Shown here: one piece after another, positions 9,026 through 19,480 of the stretch
Position numbering within the stretch: position 1 is the first letter of the stretch
Layout: every line of letters begins with the position of its first letter
NCBI RefSeq assembly: GCF_007752345.1
Contig: NZ_CP036299.1
Location: 3,187,501 to 3,251,500, forward strand
Source of the DNA: Planctopirus ephydatiae
GTDB taxonomy: Bacteria > Planctomycetota > Planctomycetia > Planctomycetales > Planctomycetaceae
DNA length: 64,000 bases
Direction of reading: 5' to 3'
Translations under genes and position numbers: made by a program
The notes under the pieces: generated by a model
Database searches by the model: none
What the model saw: the letters and a program-made list of their open reading frames with translations, nothing else
What the model was told of the DNA's origin: nothing

Positions 9026-10411
9026 TTATTTGCCAATACAAAATCGACTGAAAATGCGGTCGAGAAGATCTTCCGTTTGTGTGGCACCGGTCATCAAGCC
9101 CAGAGCATTGATGACCTGCCGGAGATCTGCTGCCAGCAGTTCATCGGCAGTTCCAATTCGCGCAGCCTGAAGTGCAGAATCGAGTGCTCTGAATGTTGAA
9201 CCTAGCACTTCATGGCAGCGAGCCGCTGTGGTTCCCAGCCAGAATTGCGACAAGGAATGATCGCTCGTCAGCAGTTTGCGGAGCAGACCCGCCAATTGAT
9301 CCAGTCCTGTCCCATTCACGGCAGATAACGAAACCAGAGAATCCTTAGGCAGATAATGTTTCTCTGGTTCATAAAGATCGAACTTGGTGGTGATGCGGAC
9401 GGCCTTAGAGGTTTTTGAGGCGGCCAGATCAAAAAACTCTTGATCCTCGGTCGCTTCGGCTGGCGATAAATTGGCAGGCGAACACCAGAGGAGAAAATCA
9501 CTGGAGGCCATCTGCTCTTCGCGTTGCCTTTGCGAGGCCTCCGTAATCGGATTGAGGCTCTCTTCCCAGCCTGCCGTGTCAACCAAATCAAACGACAAAC
9601 CTTCCCAATCGATTGACCAGAGAAGGTAATCTCTGGTTGTCCCTGCAATGGGCGAAACAAGGGCGGCATCTGCATCGGAGAGACGATTGAGCAGCGTACT
9701 TTTCCCGGCATTCGGACGACCAGCCAGAACCACGCGCTTGCGGGAATTCGAGGTCAATCGCGATGGTGAGCGTCCTTCGATTGATTTCAATTGGGCGAAC
9801 GCTGTCTGCAATCGCTCGATGACCTGAGAACGAGGGACAAATTCGATATCTTCATCGACAAAATCGAGGCCCGCTTCGATATCAGCGAGCAGATTCAGCA
9901 GGTCATTGCGCAGATCAATCAAGGGTTGTGACACCCCGCCACTGAGCTGATTGAGCGCCACACGCAAATCTGCTTCATGACGGGCTTCAATCACGCCAAG
10001 AACTGCTTCGGCTTGAATCAGGTCGACCTTGCCATTCAGGAAAGCCCGTAAAGTAAATTCGCCTGGCTGAGCACCACGGGCACCGTGCCGAAAACATTCA
10101 GCTAACGTTGCTTCGAGTAAAGGCTGACAACCGGGAAGTGTGATTTCGGCTTGAGGCTGACCGCAATAACTGCGGTGATCTGGCCAGAGCGTTAAGCGAG
10201 CTGGAATGTGAAAACGATCTCCGGGAATCCAGATCGATCCATGAACACAGGTGGCCTTCCTAGCAGTTTTCCATGTCCCAGTGGAGGCTTCAAACAACCC
10301 ACTGATGACGGTGACTGTATGCGGGCCGGCGAGGCGAATCGTCCCGGAGCCTGCAGACCCCGGAGCGGTCGCAATCGCCGCAATTGTGTCGCTCAGGTTC
10401 AAGTCGAGCAT
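9026..10411 (-). CDS. mnmE: tRNA uridine-5-carboxymethylaminomethyl modification GTPase MnmE
   Basis: MnmE, with MnmG, modifies the wobble uridine of several tRNAs using a folate-bound carbon and GTP hydrolysis. The 461-residue chain shows the family order: an N-terminal folate-binding domain starting SDTIAAIATAPGSAGSGTIR, a helical domain, and a G domain inserted between helical parts. The P-loop GRPNAGKST is at residues 231-239, followed by the GTTRD switch and DTAG. The C-terminus ends CIGK, the family's catalytic CxGK tetrapeptide. The G4 motif reads TKFD rather than NKxD, a mild deviation. yidC lies 147 bases upstream on the same strand, so the two may share a transcript. Confidence 0.96.
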   Translation of the reverse strand: MLDLNLSDTIAAIATAPGSAGSGTIRLAGPHTVTVISGLFEASTGTWKTARKATCVHGSIWIPGDRFHIPARLTLWPDHRSYCGQPQAEITLPGCQPLLEATLAECFRHGARGAQPGEFTLRAFLNGKVDLIQAEAVLGVIEARHEADLRVALNQLSGGVSQPLIDLRNDLLNLLADIEAGLDFVDEDIEFVPRSQVIERLQTAFAQLKSIEGRSPSRLTSNSRKRVVLAGRPNAGKSTLLNRLSDADAALVSPIAGTTRDYLLWSIDWEGLSFDLVDTAGWEESLNPITEASQRQREEQMASSDFLLWCSPANLSPAEATEDQEFFDLAASKTSKAVRITTKFDLYEPEKHYLPKDSLVSLSAVNGTGLDQLAGLLRKLLTSDHSLSQFWLGTTAARCHEVLGSTFRALDSALQAARIGTADELLAADLRQVINALGLMTGATQTEDLLDRIFSRFCIGK

Positions 10412-10558
10412 TCAGGAAACTACTTTCCGAAAAGCCGCTGCACCACGTTTCGATCTGACAATCATTTCATCGAGATAAAGCTTGCACCAGTCTTTGTTTC
10501 CCGAGACAAATTCTCTGCCAGCATCTAAAGACTCTCATTTCGACATAATCAGGATCGA

Positions 10559-12658
10559 CTATCGGCCCTTGCTGTTTTGACTGTTCTTCGATGAAGAATT
10601 CGCTCCGGCTGATGGCATTTGACGGGCCTGTTCGGCCTGTCGATCTGCCGCTTCCAAAGCCTGCTGCCAGAATTTGGCGACAGCCGATGGCTTCTTTTCT
10701 TTCACTTCGACCGGTTTGGCTGGATACCATTCGTTCATGCGATCGAAGAACCAGCGTTCGGCCATGCCCCACAGACTGGAAGTGATAAAGTAAATGCACA
10801 GCCCAGCCGGCACACGATAGAACATCACTCCCATCATGACCATCATGATATTCATCATGCGGTACTGCATCGCCTGCTCTTCATCAGCAGGTGGCGGCAT
10901 CAAGATCTTCTGTTGAGCGACAAATAGGATGATTGTCAAAATGGGCAGCAGATTGAATTCTGTCCATCCGAGAAACGGGACACGAAAAGGAAGCTCGAAG
11001 AGAGCATCGGGCGCTGCCAGGTTGTCGATCCACAGGAATGAGGCACGTCGCAAATCGACGGAGACACTCAACGCCCGATAAAGGGCAAAGAAAATAGGCA
11101 TTTGCAATAGCACGGGCCAGCAACCCGCCAGGGGGTTGAAGCCATGCTTGCTGTAAAGTTCCAGCTGTGCACGTCGGAGCCCATCGGCATCACCGGCGAA
11201 CTTCTTTTGCAGCTCTTTGAGTTTGGGCTGCATCTCCTTCATCCGCTGTGCGCTTTGTGCCTGTTTGCGAGTCAGAGGCATGAGGCAAGTTCGCACAATG
11301 ATCGTCAACAGGATGATGGCAATCCCGTAATTGATGCCAAGGGCATGCAGGCCATTCAGCAGTGCCAGCATCGGGATCACCAGCAGCCGAACCAATGGCT
11401 CGAGGAAAAAGAAGGGATTCCAGCCAATGTGATACTCCGTGACATCGGCTGCTCCGACTGCAGCCATCAGATGAGCACGCTTTGGGCCCGCATAAAGCTG
11501 GAAATGATGCGTCGCTTCCGCTTTCGGGCCAGTGCCTTGAGGAGCCAGTTGGATCGGCACGGAAGTCAATTCGATGGAAACATCACTGAAGTGCTTCTCC
11601 TGGGCAGGATAAGTGACCTGAGATTGAACACTTTCAATCGTGCGATCCTTGATCTGATTCTCAACAGGATGCACCAGAGAAGCGAAATAAGTGGCATCTA
11701 CGCCGACATACTCGATCGGACGTGTCCAGACAGAGGGCTTTCCTGTGGATTCAGCGTCCAGCACTTCTGTCGCCGATTGATGCGATGACTCGACAGATTC
11801 TCCATCCGGGAGAACAAAGCCAACGCGAACATCACGATATTTAGTGACGTTTTCCGGATTTTCCAGAGGGACACCGACAGGCCCCTGCATGCTGTATCTG
11901 ACTTCGCGAGGATTCTCCGTGAGGTTCCTGATTGTCAGGCTGTAATCGAGCAGATAACCCTGACCCAGATTATCGCGTTCAGCTTTTGTGGGTTCTTTGC
12001 CAGCCAACCCCGGCACTTTGGGCAATCGATAAGCCTTCTCGAGTTGAATCGAACCATCGGGCGAAGTGAATCGAAAAGTCACACCTTCAGGGCTTTCGCT
12101 GCCAGGTACAACTTCCCAATCAATTTTTGCCAGACTCAAACCCAATGCAGCCAACTGGCGATCAATCGCCTCAATTGTCACATCTGTGGTCTTTAATTTG
12201 AGCAGTGGATCATCTCCAACCACTTTGACGGGCTGGTTGCTGTCATCAAGAGATCGATAACGCGGATCATTCAGCTCGATCGTTTCAATAGAACCACCGC
12301 GGCTGTTCAGTCTCACGGCCAGAAAGAATGGCTCGTCCGGATTCGTTGATCCCAGCAGGATCTGTCGGTTGGGGAACGACTGCAGTTTGGGAGGTTCGAC
12401 AACTCTTTCTGGTGCTAGAGCCGGCGGCTGGTTGGCATCTGCACCAGCTTTCGCAATGACATTCGCAGGAACCAAAGCATCGTCAGGTTGAAGTTCCGCC
12501 GGCTTGGCAATGTCAGCAGCCTGGTCATCTGGTGCTTTCTCAGCCAGCTTTTCAGCCTTGGGAGGAGGCGGAAACAGCATGGGCATGACAAAGCCCGACC
12601 AGCCAAAGATGACCAGGGCAGAAAGCGCGATAAAGGTCAGGAAGCGACGTTGTTCCAT
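10559..12658 (-). CDS. yidC: Membrane protein insertase YidC
   Basis: A 699-residue Oxa1/Alb3/YidC-family insertase that places proteins in the inner membrane alone or with SecYEG. Residues about 7-27 form the first membrane helix. A large periplasmic beta-supersandwich domain (about 60-400) follows, as in Gram-negative YidC. The five-helix catalytic core is at about residues 415-640, including RTCLMPLTRKQAQSAQRMKEM with the conserved Arg of the hydrophilic groove, and PLAGCWPVLLQMPIFFALYRAL. The tail is Lys/Ser/Asn-rich and cytoplasmic. The large periplasmic domain supports a diderm envelope. It precedes mnmE; rnpA, rpmH and jag, which often accompany yidC, are absent here. Confidence 0.97.
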   Translation of the reverse strand: MEQRRFLTFIALSALVIFGWSGFVMPMLFPPPPKAEKLAEKAPDDQAADIAKPAELQPDDALVPANVIAKAGADANQPPALAPERVVEPPKLQSFPNRQILLGSTNPDEPFFLAVRLNSRGGSIETIELNDPRYRSLDDSNQPVKVVGDDPLLKLKTTDVTIEAIDRQLAALGLSLAKIDWEVVPGSESPEGVTFRFTSPDGSIQLEKAYRLPKVPGLAGKEPTKAERDNLGQGYLLDYSLTIRNLTENPREVRYSMQGPVGVPLENPENVTKYRDVRVGFVLPDGESVESSHQSATEVLDAESTGKPSVWTRPIEYVGVDATYFASLVHPVENQIKDRTIESVQSQVTYPAQEKHFSDVSIELTSVPIQLAPQGTGPKAEATHHFQLYAGPKRAHLMAAVGAADVTEYHIGWNPFFFLEPLVRLLVIPMLALLNGLHALGINYGIAIILLTIIVRTCLMPLTRKQAQSAQRMKEMQPKLKELQKKFAGDADGLRRAQLELYSKHGFNPLAGCWPVLLQMPIFFALYRALSVSVDLRRASFLWIDNLAAPDALFELPFRVPFLGWTEFNLLPILTIILFVAQQKILMPPPADEEQAMQYRMMNIMMVMMGVMFYRVPAGLCIYFITSSLWGMAERWFFDRMNEWYPAKPVEVKEKKPSAVAKFWQQALEAADRQAEQARQMPSAGANSSSKNSQNSKGR

Positions 12659-12908
12659 GGATCGACATGCCGACTATCGAGAAATTTCAGAAAGCTCACC
12701 AGAGAGCACTGCCGCGGGACAACCCTGTCACCTCGACAAAACCAAGAGATGATATCGGATAATGTCCGACTGGGCACGCTCGGAAGGAAAAACACGTTCG
12801 CCTTCATCAAGCTTTACGCGAACTGCTGTCAAAGTCTGTGGTCAGCCTTGGTGTCCGTCTCGAAAATACGCAAACAGATCGTTCGCAGATCAGGGGAGAA
12901 CCGGCGAT

Positions 12909-13652
12909 TTAACGACCATCAGCCAGACGATCACCGAGAAAGTTATCCAGATCGGGTATGTCGTAGATCTTCTTCTGTGTAATGCGGAAGTCGTATTCCA
13001 CTCGACGAAAACGCACCGTATCACCATCGATAGTCACGTAGGAAGAGCGGGGGTCGCTGTTTCTCGGCTGCCCGACGGACCCCACATTGACCATGACCTT
13101 CTCTTGCCTCAGAACGTAATTGAAGTCGATTTCTTCTGGTGTCAGAAAGTTAAGATTTTCGGTAAAAACCCCTGGAATGTGCGTGTGCCCCTGGAAGCAG
13201 TGACGCTCAATCATACCGAAAATCTTCTCCATCTTACGCTGATTGTAGATGTCTTCCGGGAAGACATACTCATTCAGTGGATTCCTGGCACTCCCATGCA
13301 CGAACATGAGATTCTGTTCACGGTGAACTCTTGGCAGTTCCCCCAGGAATTCCCATCGGCGATCTGCCTGAGGGCCACGCCCACTTTCCAGTTGCTTTCT
13401 CGTCCAGAAAATGGCTCTTTCGGCACTGGCGTTGAAACCCATGGGGTCGAACAATGCCCCTTGATCGTGATTTCCCAGTAAAGAAAGCTTGCACTTGGCC
13501 ATCACTCGATCGACGCATTCACACGGGTTAGGCCCGTAGCCCACAATGTCGCCCAGGCAGTAAATCTCGGTAATTCCCTGGCTGGCAATGTCCGCAAGGA
13601 CTGCCTCCAGCGCTTCCAGATTTCCGTGGATGTCGCTGAGAATGGCTTTCAA
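12909..13652 (-). CDS. Calcineurin-like metallophosphoesterase (YfcE/MJ0936-type)
   Basis: A 247-residue cytoplasmic phosphoesterase with the complete di-metal motif series: DIHGN near residue 7, [10 protein letters not shown] near residues 36-45, GNHD near residue 61, and GHTHIPG near residue 161. The short size and [19 protein letters not shown] start place it in the YfcE/MJ0936-like group, whose members hydrolyse phosphodiesters or phosphomonoesters of mostly unknown identity. The C-terminal 70 residues form the usual beta-rich cap with [14 protein letters not shown] 13652 is the only sensible start. It is divergent from hflX and lies upstream of yidC with a 250-base gap, so co-transcription is doubtful. 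Confidence 0.9.
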   Translation of the reverse strand: MKAILSDIHGNLEALEAVLADIASQGITEIYCLGDIVGYGPNPCECVDRVMAKCKLSLLGNHDQGALFDPMGFNASAERAIFWTRKQLESGRGPQADRRWEFLGELPRVHREQNLMFVHGSARNPLNEYVFPEDIYNQRKMEKIFGMIERHCFQGHTHIPGVFTENLNFLTPEEIDFNYVLRQEKVMVNVGSVGQPRNSDPRSSYVTIDGDTVRFRRVEYDFRITQKKIYDIPDLDNFLGDRLADGR

Positions 13653-14172
13653 AACGAATTTCCGGTCAAAGAGTGCATATGGTCAAATCGATGTGGAGTT
13701 TAATTCAAATATCCGATCTCACCCTGGAAAAACTCCAGCGAAACTCGCCGATACATTCAAGTTCTCCCATGAGGGCTGGAGATCATACCGACAATCCGGG
13801 CAGCAATTCCACTTCGCTAAAGATTAACAGACTTACACCACTTTGCGAGTTCAAACAACCGTACAGCAGGCACCCGGCGGTCGATAAATTTTTACTAATT
13901 GATTTATTTCCACTCAATTCAACAACTTCATCTGAAACGTTAGAGGACAGATGAGTGATTCAGAATCGTGCATCTCAACCATATATCCGCTCGTTCGACA
14001 CCCATTTTGAACGTAGAAATTGATTCCATAGGATGAGAAATGTTCTCGCATCACCAAATTTACTGAACCTTTTCCAGAATCACCTGATCCTTTCAGCAGC
14101 CAGTCCAACAACTCCAAAGAGGGACACTTCTGGACATTTTGAATTCGCTTGACCAGACTTTGATAGTCTAAG
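13653..14172. other. Divergent intergenic region (520 bases)
   Basis: AT-rich spacer between the metallophosphoesterase (-) and hflX (+). It should hold both promoters. Short open frames (for example 13914-14117 on the minus strand) have no recognisable protein features. No conserved RNA was recognised. Confidence 0.4.
14139..14167 (+). promoter_or_regulatory. Candidate hflX promoter
   Basis: TTGAAT (14139-14144), a 17-base spacer, then GATAGT (14162-14167), which matches four of six positions of the -10 consensus. A transcript from it would start at or very near the GTG start codon at 14173, implying a leaderless or near-leaderless mRNA. No ribosome-binding site separates the two. Confidence 0.35.
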
Positions 14173-15567
14173 GTGACCGGTCAACACGTTTGTTATGTCT
14201 CTCTGAAAATCAACGCTTCGGACCTTTCTCTCCCTGCTCTGGATGAACCATTGAATCAACCGCTCCGCAATGATCTTCAAACCATCAATAAAACGGCTGT
14301 TCTCGTAGCAGTCTGTTTGAACGACAACAAACGCTCGCGGGAAAATGTGCTTGATGAACTGAAGGGATTGGTCAAAACCGCTGGCGTGAAAGTCGTGGGA
14401 GAACTGGTTCAATTCCGGCAGATGGTTCATCCGGGAACTTGCCTGGGCCCGGGGAAAATCGAAGAACTCAAACTCATTCTCGAGGAAACTCGGGCTGAAC
14501 TGGTGATTTTTGATAACAACCTCACCCCAGGTCAGGGTCGCCGTCTGGAGGAGGAGACAGGGCGCGTCATTGTCGATCGCAGTGAACTGATTCTCGACAT
14601 TTTCGCCACTCATGCCCGGACTGCTGAAGCTCGTCTTCAAGTCGAACTCGCGCAGCTTCAATACAATCGCACTCGACTGAAACGCCTGTGGACTCACCTG
14701 GAGCGTATTGATGGTGGGATTGGTGCCAGTCGCGGCCCTGGTGAAAAACAGATTGAAACCGACCGCCGCCTGATTGACCAGCGCATCTCGGAACTGCAAT
14801 CATCACTCAAAGAAGTGGAACAGCGACGGGAAAGAATGGTCAAGCAAAGGCGCGACCATGCCCTGGTCTCACTGGTCGGATACACCAACGCCGGCAAAAG
14901 CACGCTCATGCGGGCTCTGACAGGCGAAGAGGTCTACATTGCTGACCAGTTGTTTGCCACGCTTGATACCAAAACCCGGCTCTGGAAGATTCCCGGCTGG
15001 GGCGATGCTCTCCTGAGCGATACTGTAGGTTTCGTGCGTGACCTGCCCCACTCATTGGTCGCCTCTTTCAAATCGACTCTGGAAGAAGCGCGTCATGCGG
15101 ATCTGCTCCTTCATGTTGTCGATGCGAGTAACCCTGAAGCTGAGGCTCAGGTAGCGACTGTCGAAGCAGTGCTGGAGGAAATCGGTGTTGAACTCAAGAA
15201 CTTTATCCTTGTGCTCAACAAAGCCGATCAGGTTCCTGATCGTATGGCTCTGGATCTGTTGCGCGCACGCTACGAGTGGAGTGTTTCCATCAGTGCCCGG
15301 ACTGGTGATGGACTGGATCGACTGGCCCAGCTCGTCGTGGATCGATTAGGTGACGGACTCGAAAGCGTGACGGTTTCCACAGGTATCGAAGATGGTAAAC
15401 TTCTGGGCTGGCTCTCTGAGCATGCCACCATCATCGATACCCATTATTCTGAAACTACAGCCACTTTCCGGTGCCGGATATCACGTTCCATGTTGCCGCG
15501 GCTTCGCCAGCGTGGGACCATCCTGGAAGACCACCACGATCAGTCTTCACTCGAAGCTGTTGGTTAA
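14173..15567 (+). CDS. hflX: GTPase HflX
   Basis: A 464-residue Obg-related GTPase that binds the large ribosomal subunit and helps split or rescue stalled ribosomes under stress. The N-terminal HflX domain carries GPGKIEELKLILEE, the FDNNLTPGQGRRLEEE segment and the RLQVELAQLQYNRTRL helix. A glycine-rich linker (GGIGASRGPGEKQIETDRR) and a coiled coil follow. The G domain has GYTNAGKST (P-loop), DTVGFVRDLP (G3) and NKAD (G4). The GTG start at 14173 is the first possible start; the 35-residue N-terminal extension before KTAVLVAV is poorly conserved in general, and no clear ribosome site is seen. Confidence 0.94.
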   Translation: MTGQHVCYVSLKINASDLSLPALDEPLNQPLRNDLQTINKTAVLVAVCLNDNKRSRENVLDELKGLVKTAGVKVVGELVQFRQMVHPGTCLGPGKIEELKLILEETRAELVIFDNNLTPGQGRRLEEETGRVIVDRSELILDIFATHARTAEARLQVELAQLQYNRTRLKRLWTHLERIDGGIGASRGPGEKQIETDRRLIDQRISELQSSLKEVEQRRERMVKQRRDHALVSLVGYTNAGKSTLMRALTGEEVYIADQLFATLDTKTRLWKIPGWGDALLSDTVGFVRDLPHSLVASFKSTLEEARHADLLLHVVDASNPEAEAQVATVEAVLEEIGVELKNFILVLNKADQVPDRMALDLLRARYEWSVSISARTGDGLDRLAQLVVDRLGDGLESVTVSTGIEDGKLLGWLSEHATIIDTHYSETTATFRCRISRSMLPRLRQRGTILEDHHDQSSLEAVG

Positions 15568-15726
15568 CCCCGTTTCATTTGCAATTCCATAGAGAGCCTT
15601 TCGACAGCTGACTGCTGGACGCGATGAATTCTTATATCCCCGAAGAAAACAAATACCTTAGAACACCAATTCTGTTTAGACTATCGACGTCGAAATCAGA
15701 TCAAAAGAGTTTGCAAAGGAAGATCG

Positions 15727-16734
15727 ATGATCATGTCAGGAAAACCGCTGGTAATAACTTCCGGCTTGTTCATCTGCCTGGTTTTCGTGGCGGGTTTCAG
15801 TTTCTTCAATGCCAACTTAGCGGTTTCACAGGTGCCGGTTGGTGATCAGAATGCTGCAAAAGCAGCACCTGCGGCTCAAACAAATCAAGCCACCGTCGAA
15901 AGTCAGAAGTCGGTAGAAGATTCCAACGACAAGCTCACGGCTCTCAACCCCTCAGGGACTGTCCAGGTGGACGCGGCAAACAAGCGACTGCTGGTGAAAG
16001 GCCGTGTCGTCTTGAGAGAAGGTCAGTTGGAAATGCTCGCCTGTCCCCGACAGACAAAAGAGCATGAATCGATCATTGCCGTCGATGCACCGGCTCAGTT
16101 AATCCATGCTGGCTTGCTGGCACTGGGGGCCAAAACCGGAACTGGTGTCAAATTTCAGCCCAAATTTCAGCCTCCAACTGGCGAGAAACTCCTGATCAAC
16201 ATCTCCTGGAAAGATGCTCAAGGAAAGGATCATAAGGTTTCGGCACAGAGCTGGGTTCGAAATGCCACCCGTCGATACTTTGTTGCCTCATTGCCCAAGA
16301 TCGATGAAGAACTGAAGTTTCCCGAAGAGAGTGGCCTGATCTGGGATAACCGGCAGAAAGAACTTCTCTGGTATGGTCATATGACCCAAGAGAAAAAGGC
16401 CGAACTGAAAAAGACAGTGACTGATCCACGCCTGCAGGCCTCGATTGACAAGTTCTTTAATGACTCTCAATTCGCAGAAATGAAAGCCGATTTTGTCTTT
16501 GTTGGCAGTTTGTTTGAAGCCGACCCCGACAGTGGCAAGCAACGCTACCTCGCGGATGGTGGTGACCTGATTTGCGTGGCCAATTTTTCCACAGCCACCA
16601 TCGATGTGGCGACTGCCAGTACCAATACTGGTGAAGACCTCCTGTTTGAGGCTTATACTGAGCGGATTCCGCCAGTGGAGACACCCATTACGCTGGAGAT
16701 CCAGTTGGCCGAAGCCACTGCACCAAAGCCGTAA
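15727..16734 (+). CDS. Secreted YdjY-like protein
   Basis: A 335-residue protein with a signal peptide or anchor at residues about 9-33, an Ala/Gln-rich linker, and a domain beginning near residue 75 with SGTVQVDAANKRLLVKGRVV. That opening is characteristic of YdjY-domain proteins, which in planctomycetes are secreted and have no assigned activity. The conserved CPRQTKEHESIIAVDAPAQ includes the family's single cysteine. A second region, residues 170-320, may be another copy of the fold. ATG 15727 is favoured over ATG 15733 because AAAGGA lies 6 bases before it. It stands alone between hflX and a convergent HAD gene. The family call is from motif memory and moderately sure. Confidence 0.75.
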   Translation: MIMSGKPLVITSGLFICLVFVAGFSFFNANLAVSQVPVGDQNAAKAAPAAQTNQATVESQKSVEDSNDKLTALNPSGTVQVDAANKRLLVKGRVVLREGQLEMLACPRQTKEHESIIAVDAPAQLIHAGLLALGAKTGTGVKFQPKFQPPTGEKLLINISWKDAQGKDHKVSAQSWVRNATRRYFVASLPKIDEELKFPEESGLIWDNRQKELLWYGHMTQEKKAELKKTVTDPRLQASIDKFFNDSQFAEMKADFVFVGSLFEADPDSGKQRYLADGGDLICVANFSTATIDVATASTNTGEDLLFEAYTERIPPVETPITLEIQLAEATAPKP

Positions 16735-16777
16735 TTCGACAAGGCACTCCCAGCTCTCCAGAAGCCGAAAACTACTG

Positions 16778-16804
16778 AAAAACGTCGTGATTTCAGTCAC
16801 GACG
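16778..16804 (-). terminator. Rho-independent terminator of the HAD gene
   Basis: CGTCGTGA (16783-16790) and TCACGACG (16797-16804) form a perfect 8-pair stem with a 6-base loop. In the minus direction a run of five T (complement of 16778-16782) follows at once. It sits 6 bases after the stop of the leftward HAD gene. Confidence 0.75.
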
Positions 16805-16809
16805 ATCGT

Positions 16810-17466
16810 TCAGGTAATGCGTCTTGGCGTGTAAAAAGTTCGTACATCGACGGAAGTCATCCCCGCCCGGCGGGCAGCCTCAATCCCGGGATCCACATCC
16901 TCAAAGACGATGCATCGATCAGGAGGAACATTCAGACGGCGAGCAGCTTCCAGAAAGATCTCTGGCTCCGGCTTATGGCTCTGAACGTCTTCGCAGGTGA
17001 CGATGGTATTGAAGAGTTTTGGTGACAGCCCAATACTCTTGAGCACTCCCAAACAGACTTCTGGCAGCCCACCGGTCGCGACTGCCAGAGGAATTTTGCC
17101 GTGGTAATAATGCACCACCTCAACCACCTGGGGGACAGGAGGAACTTCACTGAGTTTCTGCACAAAAAGTTTCTCTTTGTGCTTAACCATCGCAGCCAGA
17201 TCAGTCTTGATATCAAACCGATCCAGCATGGTTTGGGCCACAATTTTTGTAGGCCAGCCCCCCATGGCGTAGAACTCATCTTCGCTCATGAAAGCGCCAT
17301 AGGGTGTCAATGTCTCGACCCAGGCCACGTAGTGCATGGGCATGGAATCGCCCAAAGTGCCATCGCAATCGAAGATAATGGCATCGAATGTTAGCCCGTC
17401 AGGGATCACCGCGGGACGTTCTTTCCCCTCATTCAAATTTTCTTTCGAGTGAAGTGAAGCATCCAT
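16810..17466 (-). CDS. HAD-superfamily phosphatase/phosphoglucomutase-like protein
   Basis: A 218-residue haloacid-dehalogenase hydrolase of subfamily IA (beta-phosphoglucomutase/YqaB-like). Motif I is FDCDGTLGDS near residues 32-41 with both catalytic aspartates. Motif II is the ATGG segment near residue 130. Motif III has the Lys in SHKPEPEIF. Motif IV is FEDVDPGIEAARRAGM near residues 187-202. The helical cap between motifs I and II is the small alpha type. Substrates are probably sugar phosphates, but the sequence does not say which. ATG 17466 gives a 28-residue polar extension before the core; no other ATG precedes motif I. A clear terminator follows the stop. Confidence 0.88.
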   Translation of the reverse strand: MDASLHSKENLNEGKERPAVIPDGLTFDAIIFDCDGTLGDSMPMHYVAWVETLTPYGAFMSEDEFYAMGGWPTKIVAQTMLDRFDIKTDLAAMVKHKEKLFVQKLSEVPPVPQVVEVVHYYHGKIPLAVATGGLPEVCLGVLKSIGLSPKLFNTIVTCEDVQSHKPEPEIFLEAARRLNVPPDRCIVFEDVDPGIEAARRAGMTSVDVRTFYTPRRIT

Positions 17467-17704
17467 GACGATCTACCCTTTTGAGGCTTAATCCTGAATT
17501 CAGGTCCGCGTGCCCGATTCGCCAGAACTTTATCTGTTCGACAGGCACGAATTCAACGAAGCCTATACTCGGCCCTGTTTCCATGATCACCACGAACATG
17601 TTTGGAAGACGACACGCCCGTCGAATCTCATGACAGCTCTATGAGTCAATCCGTGAAGAATGCATTCACCTTAGACAAGACATCCTCGCAGAAATCCAAT
17701 TCAA

Positions 17705-19342
17705 CTAAGAAGTCGTTCCCGTCGTGGCTACAAGCGCTCGTTCCTGATGGCGCTGGAGCGCAGCCTTGATGAATCCATCAAAAAGCGGATGCGGCGACTG
17801 GGGTTTCGACTTGAATTCCGGATGAAACTGGACAGCAGCAAACCATGGGTGCCCGGGGAGTTCCACTGCCTCAACGAGCGACCCATCCGGACTCGTGCCC
17901 ACGAGGTTCATACCTGCCGCCATGAACTGTTCGCGATACTCGGGATTGAACTCGTAGCGGTGTCGATGCCTCTCCGAAATCTCCGTACGGCCGTAGAGTT
18001 TGGCCAATAACGAGCCCTCTGCAAGGCGGCATGCCTGTGCACCAAGTCGCATGGTACCGCCGCGATGAGTCACTTTCTTTTGTTCTTCAAGCAGACAGAT
18101 GACGGGATGATCCGTGTCCGCCACGAACTCGGTACTGTTCGCATTCTTGTGGCCCAGCACTTCTCGGGCAAACTCGATGACCGCCACCTGCATTCCCAGG
18201 CAGATTCCGAAGTAGGGAATCTTTTGAGTTCGCGCAAAACGAACTGCACGAATTTTGCCTTCAATCCCCCGTCGACCAAAGCCGCCGGGAACAAGAATTC
18301 CATCCACGCCAGCCAGGAGGGCCGCAGGATCCTGCTGTTCGAGTTCTTCGGCTTCGATCCGTTTCACGATGATTCGCGAATCATGCTTGAATCCCGCATG
18401 ATCGAGCGATTCGTAAATCGACTTGTAAGCATCCCGATGTTCGATGTACTTGCCCACCACGGCAATTGTCACATCATGCTGCGGATTTCGAATCTTCTGG
18501 ACGAGAACCTCCCAGCCCTCCATCTGGCGTTCGCCGACTTTCAGGCCCAGTTTTCGAACAATCAGATCGTCCAGACCATGTTCAATCAAACCCAACGGAA
18601 CTTCATAAATGGAAAATTCCGTATCCATCTCCTCGATGACTGCGTTTTTCTCCACGTTACAGAACAAACCGATTTTCTCGGCGTTGTCTCGACCCAGTGG
18701 CCGTTCGCAACGAATGATGAGGACATCTGGCTGAATACCAATCTGGCGGAGTTGCTGCACACTGTGCTGAGTTGGTTTTGTTTTCAACTCGCGAGCCGCT
18801 TTGAGATAGGGCACCAAAGTCAGATGAATGAACAGACAGTTTTCGCGGCCGATATCGAGAGGAATCTGACGAATCGCTTCCAAAAACGGCAAACCTTCAA
18901 TATCGCCAACTGTCCCACCCAGTTCGGTAATCACCACATCCACATCGGGAGCAGCGAGTTTCAATACGGAATTCTTGATTTCATCGGTGATATGGGGAAC
19001 CACCTGTACGGTTCCGCCCAGGTACTTTCCCTGCCTCTCTTTTTCGATCACTTTGAGATAAATGCGACCAGACGTGAAATTGGAATCTCTTGTCAGAGGG
19101 CTGTGCGTAAACCGTTCGTAATGCCCAAGATCAAGGTCGGTCTCGGCACCATCATCAAGAACATAAACCTCACCATGCTGGTAAGGGCTCATGGTGCCGG
19201 GATCCACGTTGATGTAAGGATCGAGCTTCTGCATCCGGACTTTCAGCCCGCGACTTTCCAGAATCGTGCCAATCGACGCAGATGTAAGCCCCTTACCCAA
19301 CGAACTGACAACACCACCGGTCACAAAAATATGCTTGGACAT
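17705..19342 (-). CDS. pyrG: CTP synthase
   Basis: PyrG makes CTP from UTP, ATP and glutamine. The 545-residue protein has the N-terminal synthetase domain ([23 protein letters not shown] with the P-loop, the Mg-binding [20 protein letters not shown], and [15 protein letters not shown]). It also has the C-terminal class I glutamine amidotransferase domain, with PGGFGRRG, the nucleophile in YFGICLGMQ, and the closing HPEF His and Glu. ATG 19342 is chosen because it gives the conserved [10 protein letters not shown] start; a TTG two codons earlier is also in frame, and AAAGGA lies upstream. kdsB is upstream on the same strand, 138 bases away, a pairing seen in many Gram-negative bacteria since Kdo activation uses CTP. 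Confidence 0.98.
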   Translation of the reverse strand: MSKHIFVTGGVVSSLGKGLTSASIGTILESRGLKVRMQKLDPYINVDPGTMSPYQHGEVYVLDDGAETDLDLGHYERFTHSPLTRDSNFTSGRIYLKVIEKERQGKYLGGTVQVVPHITDEIKNSVLKLAAPDVDVVITELGGTVGDIEGLPFLEAIRQIPLDIGRENCLFIHLTLVPYLKAARELKTKPTQHSVQQLRQIGIQPDVLIIRCERPLGRDNAEKIGLFCNVEKNAVIEEMDTEFSIYEVPLGLIEHGLDDLIVRKLGLKVGERQMEGWEVLVQKIRNPQHDVTIAVVGKYIEHRDAYKSIYESLDHAGFKHDSRIIVKRIEAEELEQQDPAALLAGVDGILVPGGFGRRGIEGKIRAVRFARTQKIPYFGICLGMQVAVIEFAREVLGHKNANSTEFVADTDHPVICLLEEQKKVTHRGGTMRLGAQACRLAEGSLLAKLYGRTEISERHRHRYEFNPEYREQFMAAGMNLVGTSPDGSLVEAVELPGHPWFAAVQFHPEFKSKPQSPHPLFDGFIKAALQRHQERALVATTGTTS

Positions 19343-19480
19343 CCGCAAAAAAATCCTTTGGCCTCGGGCAGATCAGTCGTTTTTGATGGCTAAGCATCCA
19401 TCAGCAAGATCGAAGACAGGAGCGGTCTCCGCTGATGGATTCGACTCCTGCCAGATCACTCTGGCTGGCGAATCCAGATT

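Noticed and set aside
12762-13481. A 239-codon + strand frame opposite the metallophosphoesterase
   Set aside because: Antisense shadow of a gene with all phosphoesterase motifs; no start signal.
13914-14117. A 67-codon minus-strand frame between the metallophosphoesterase and hflX
   Set aside because: No family, no start signal, and it sits in AT-rich spacer where such frames are expected.
18065-19393. A 442-codon open frame on the + strand opposite pyrG
   Set aside because: It lies wholly antisense to the clearly real CTP synthase gene. Its residues reflect the complementary codons (many His, Asn, Phe), and it has no domain features.
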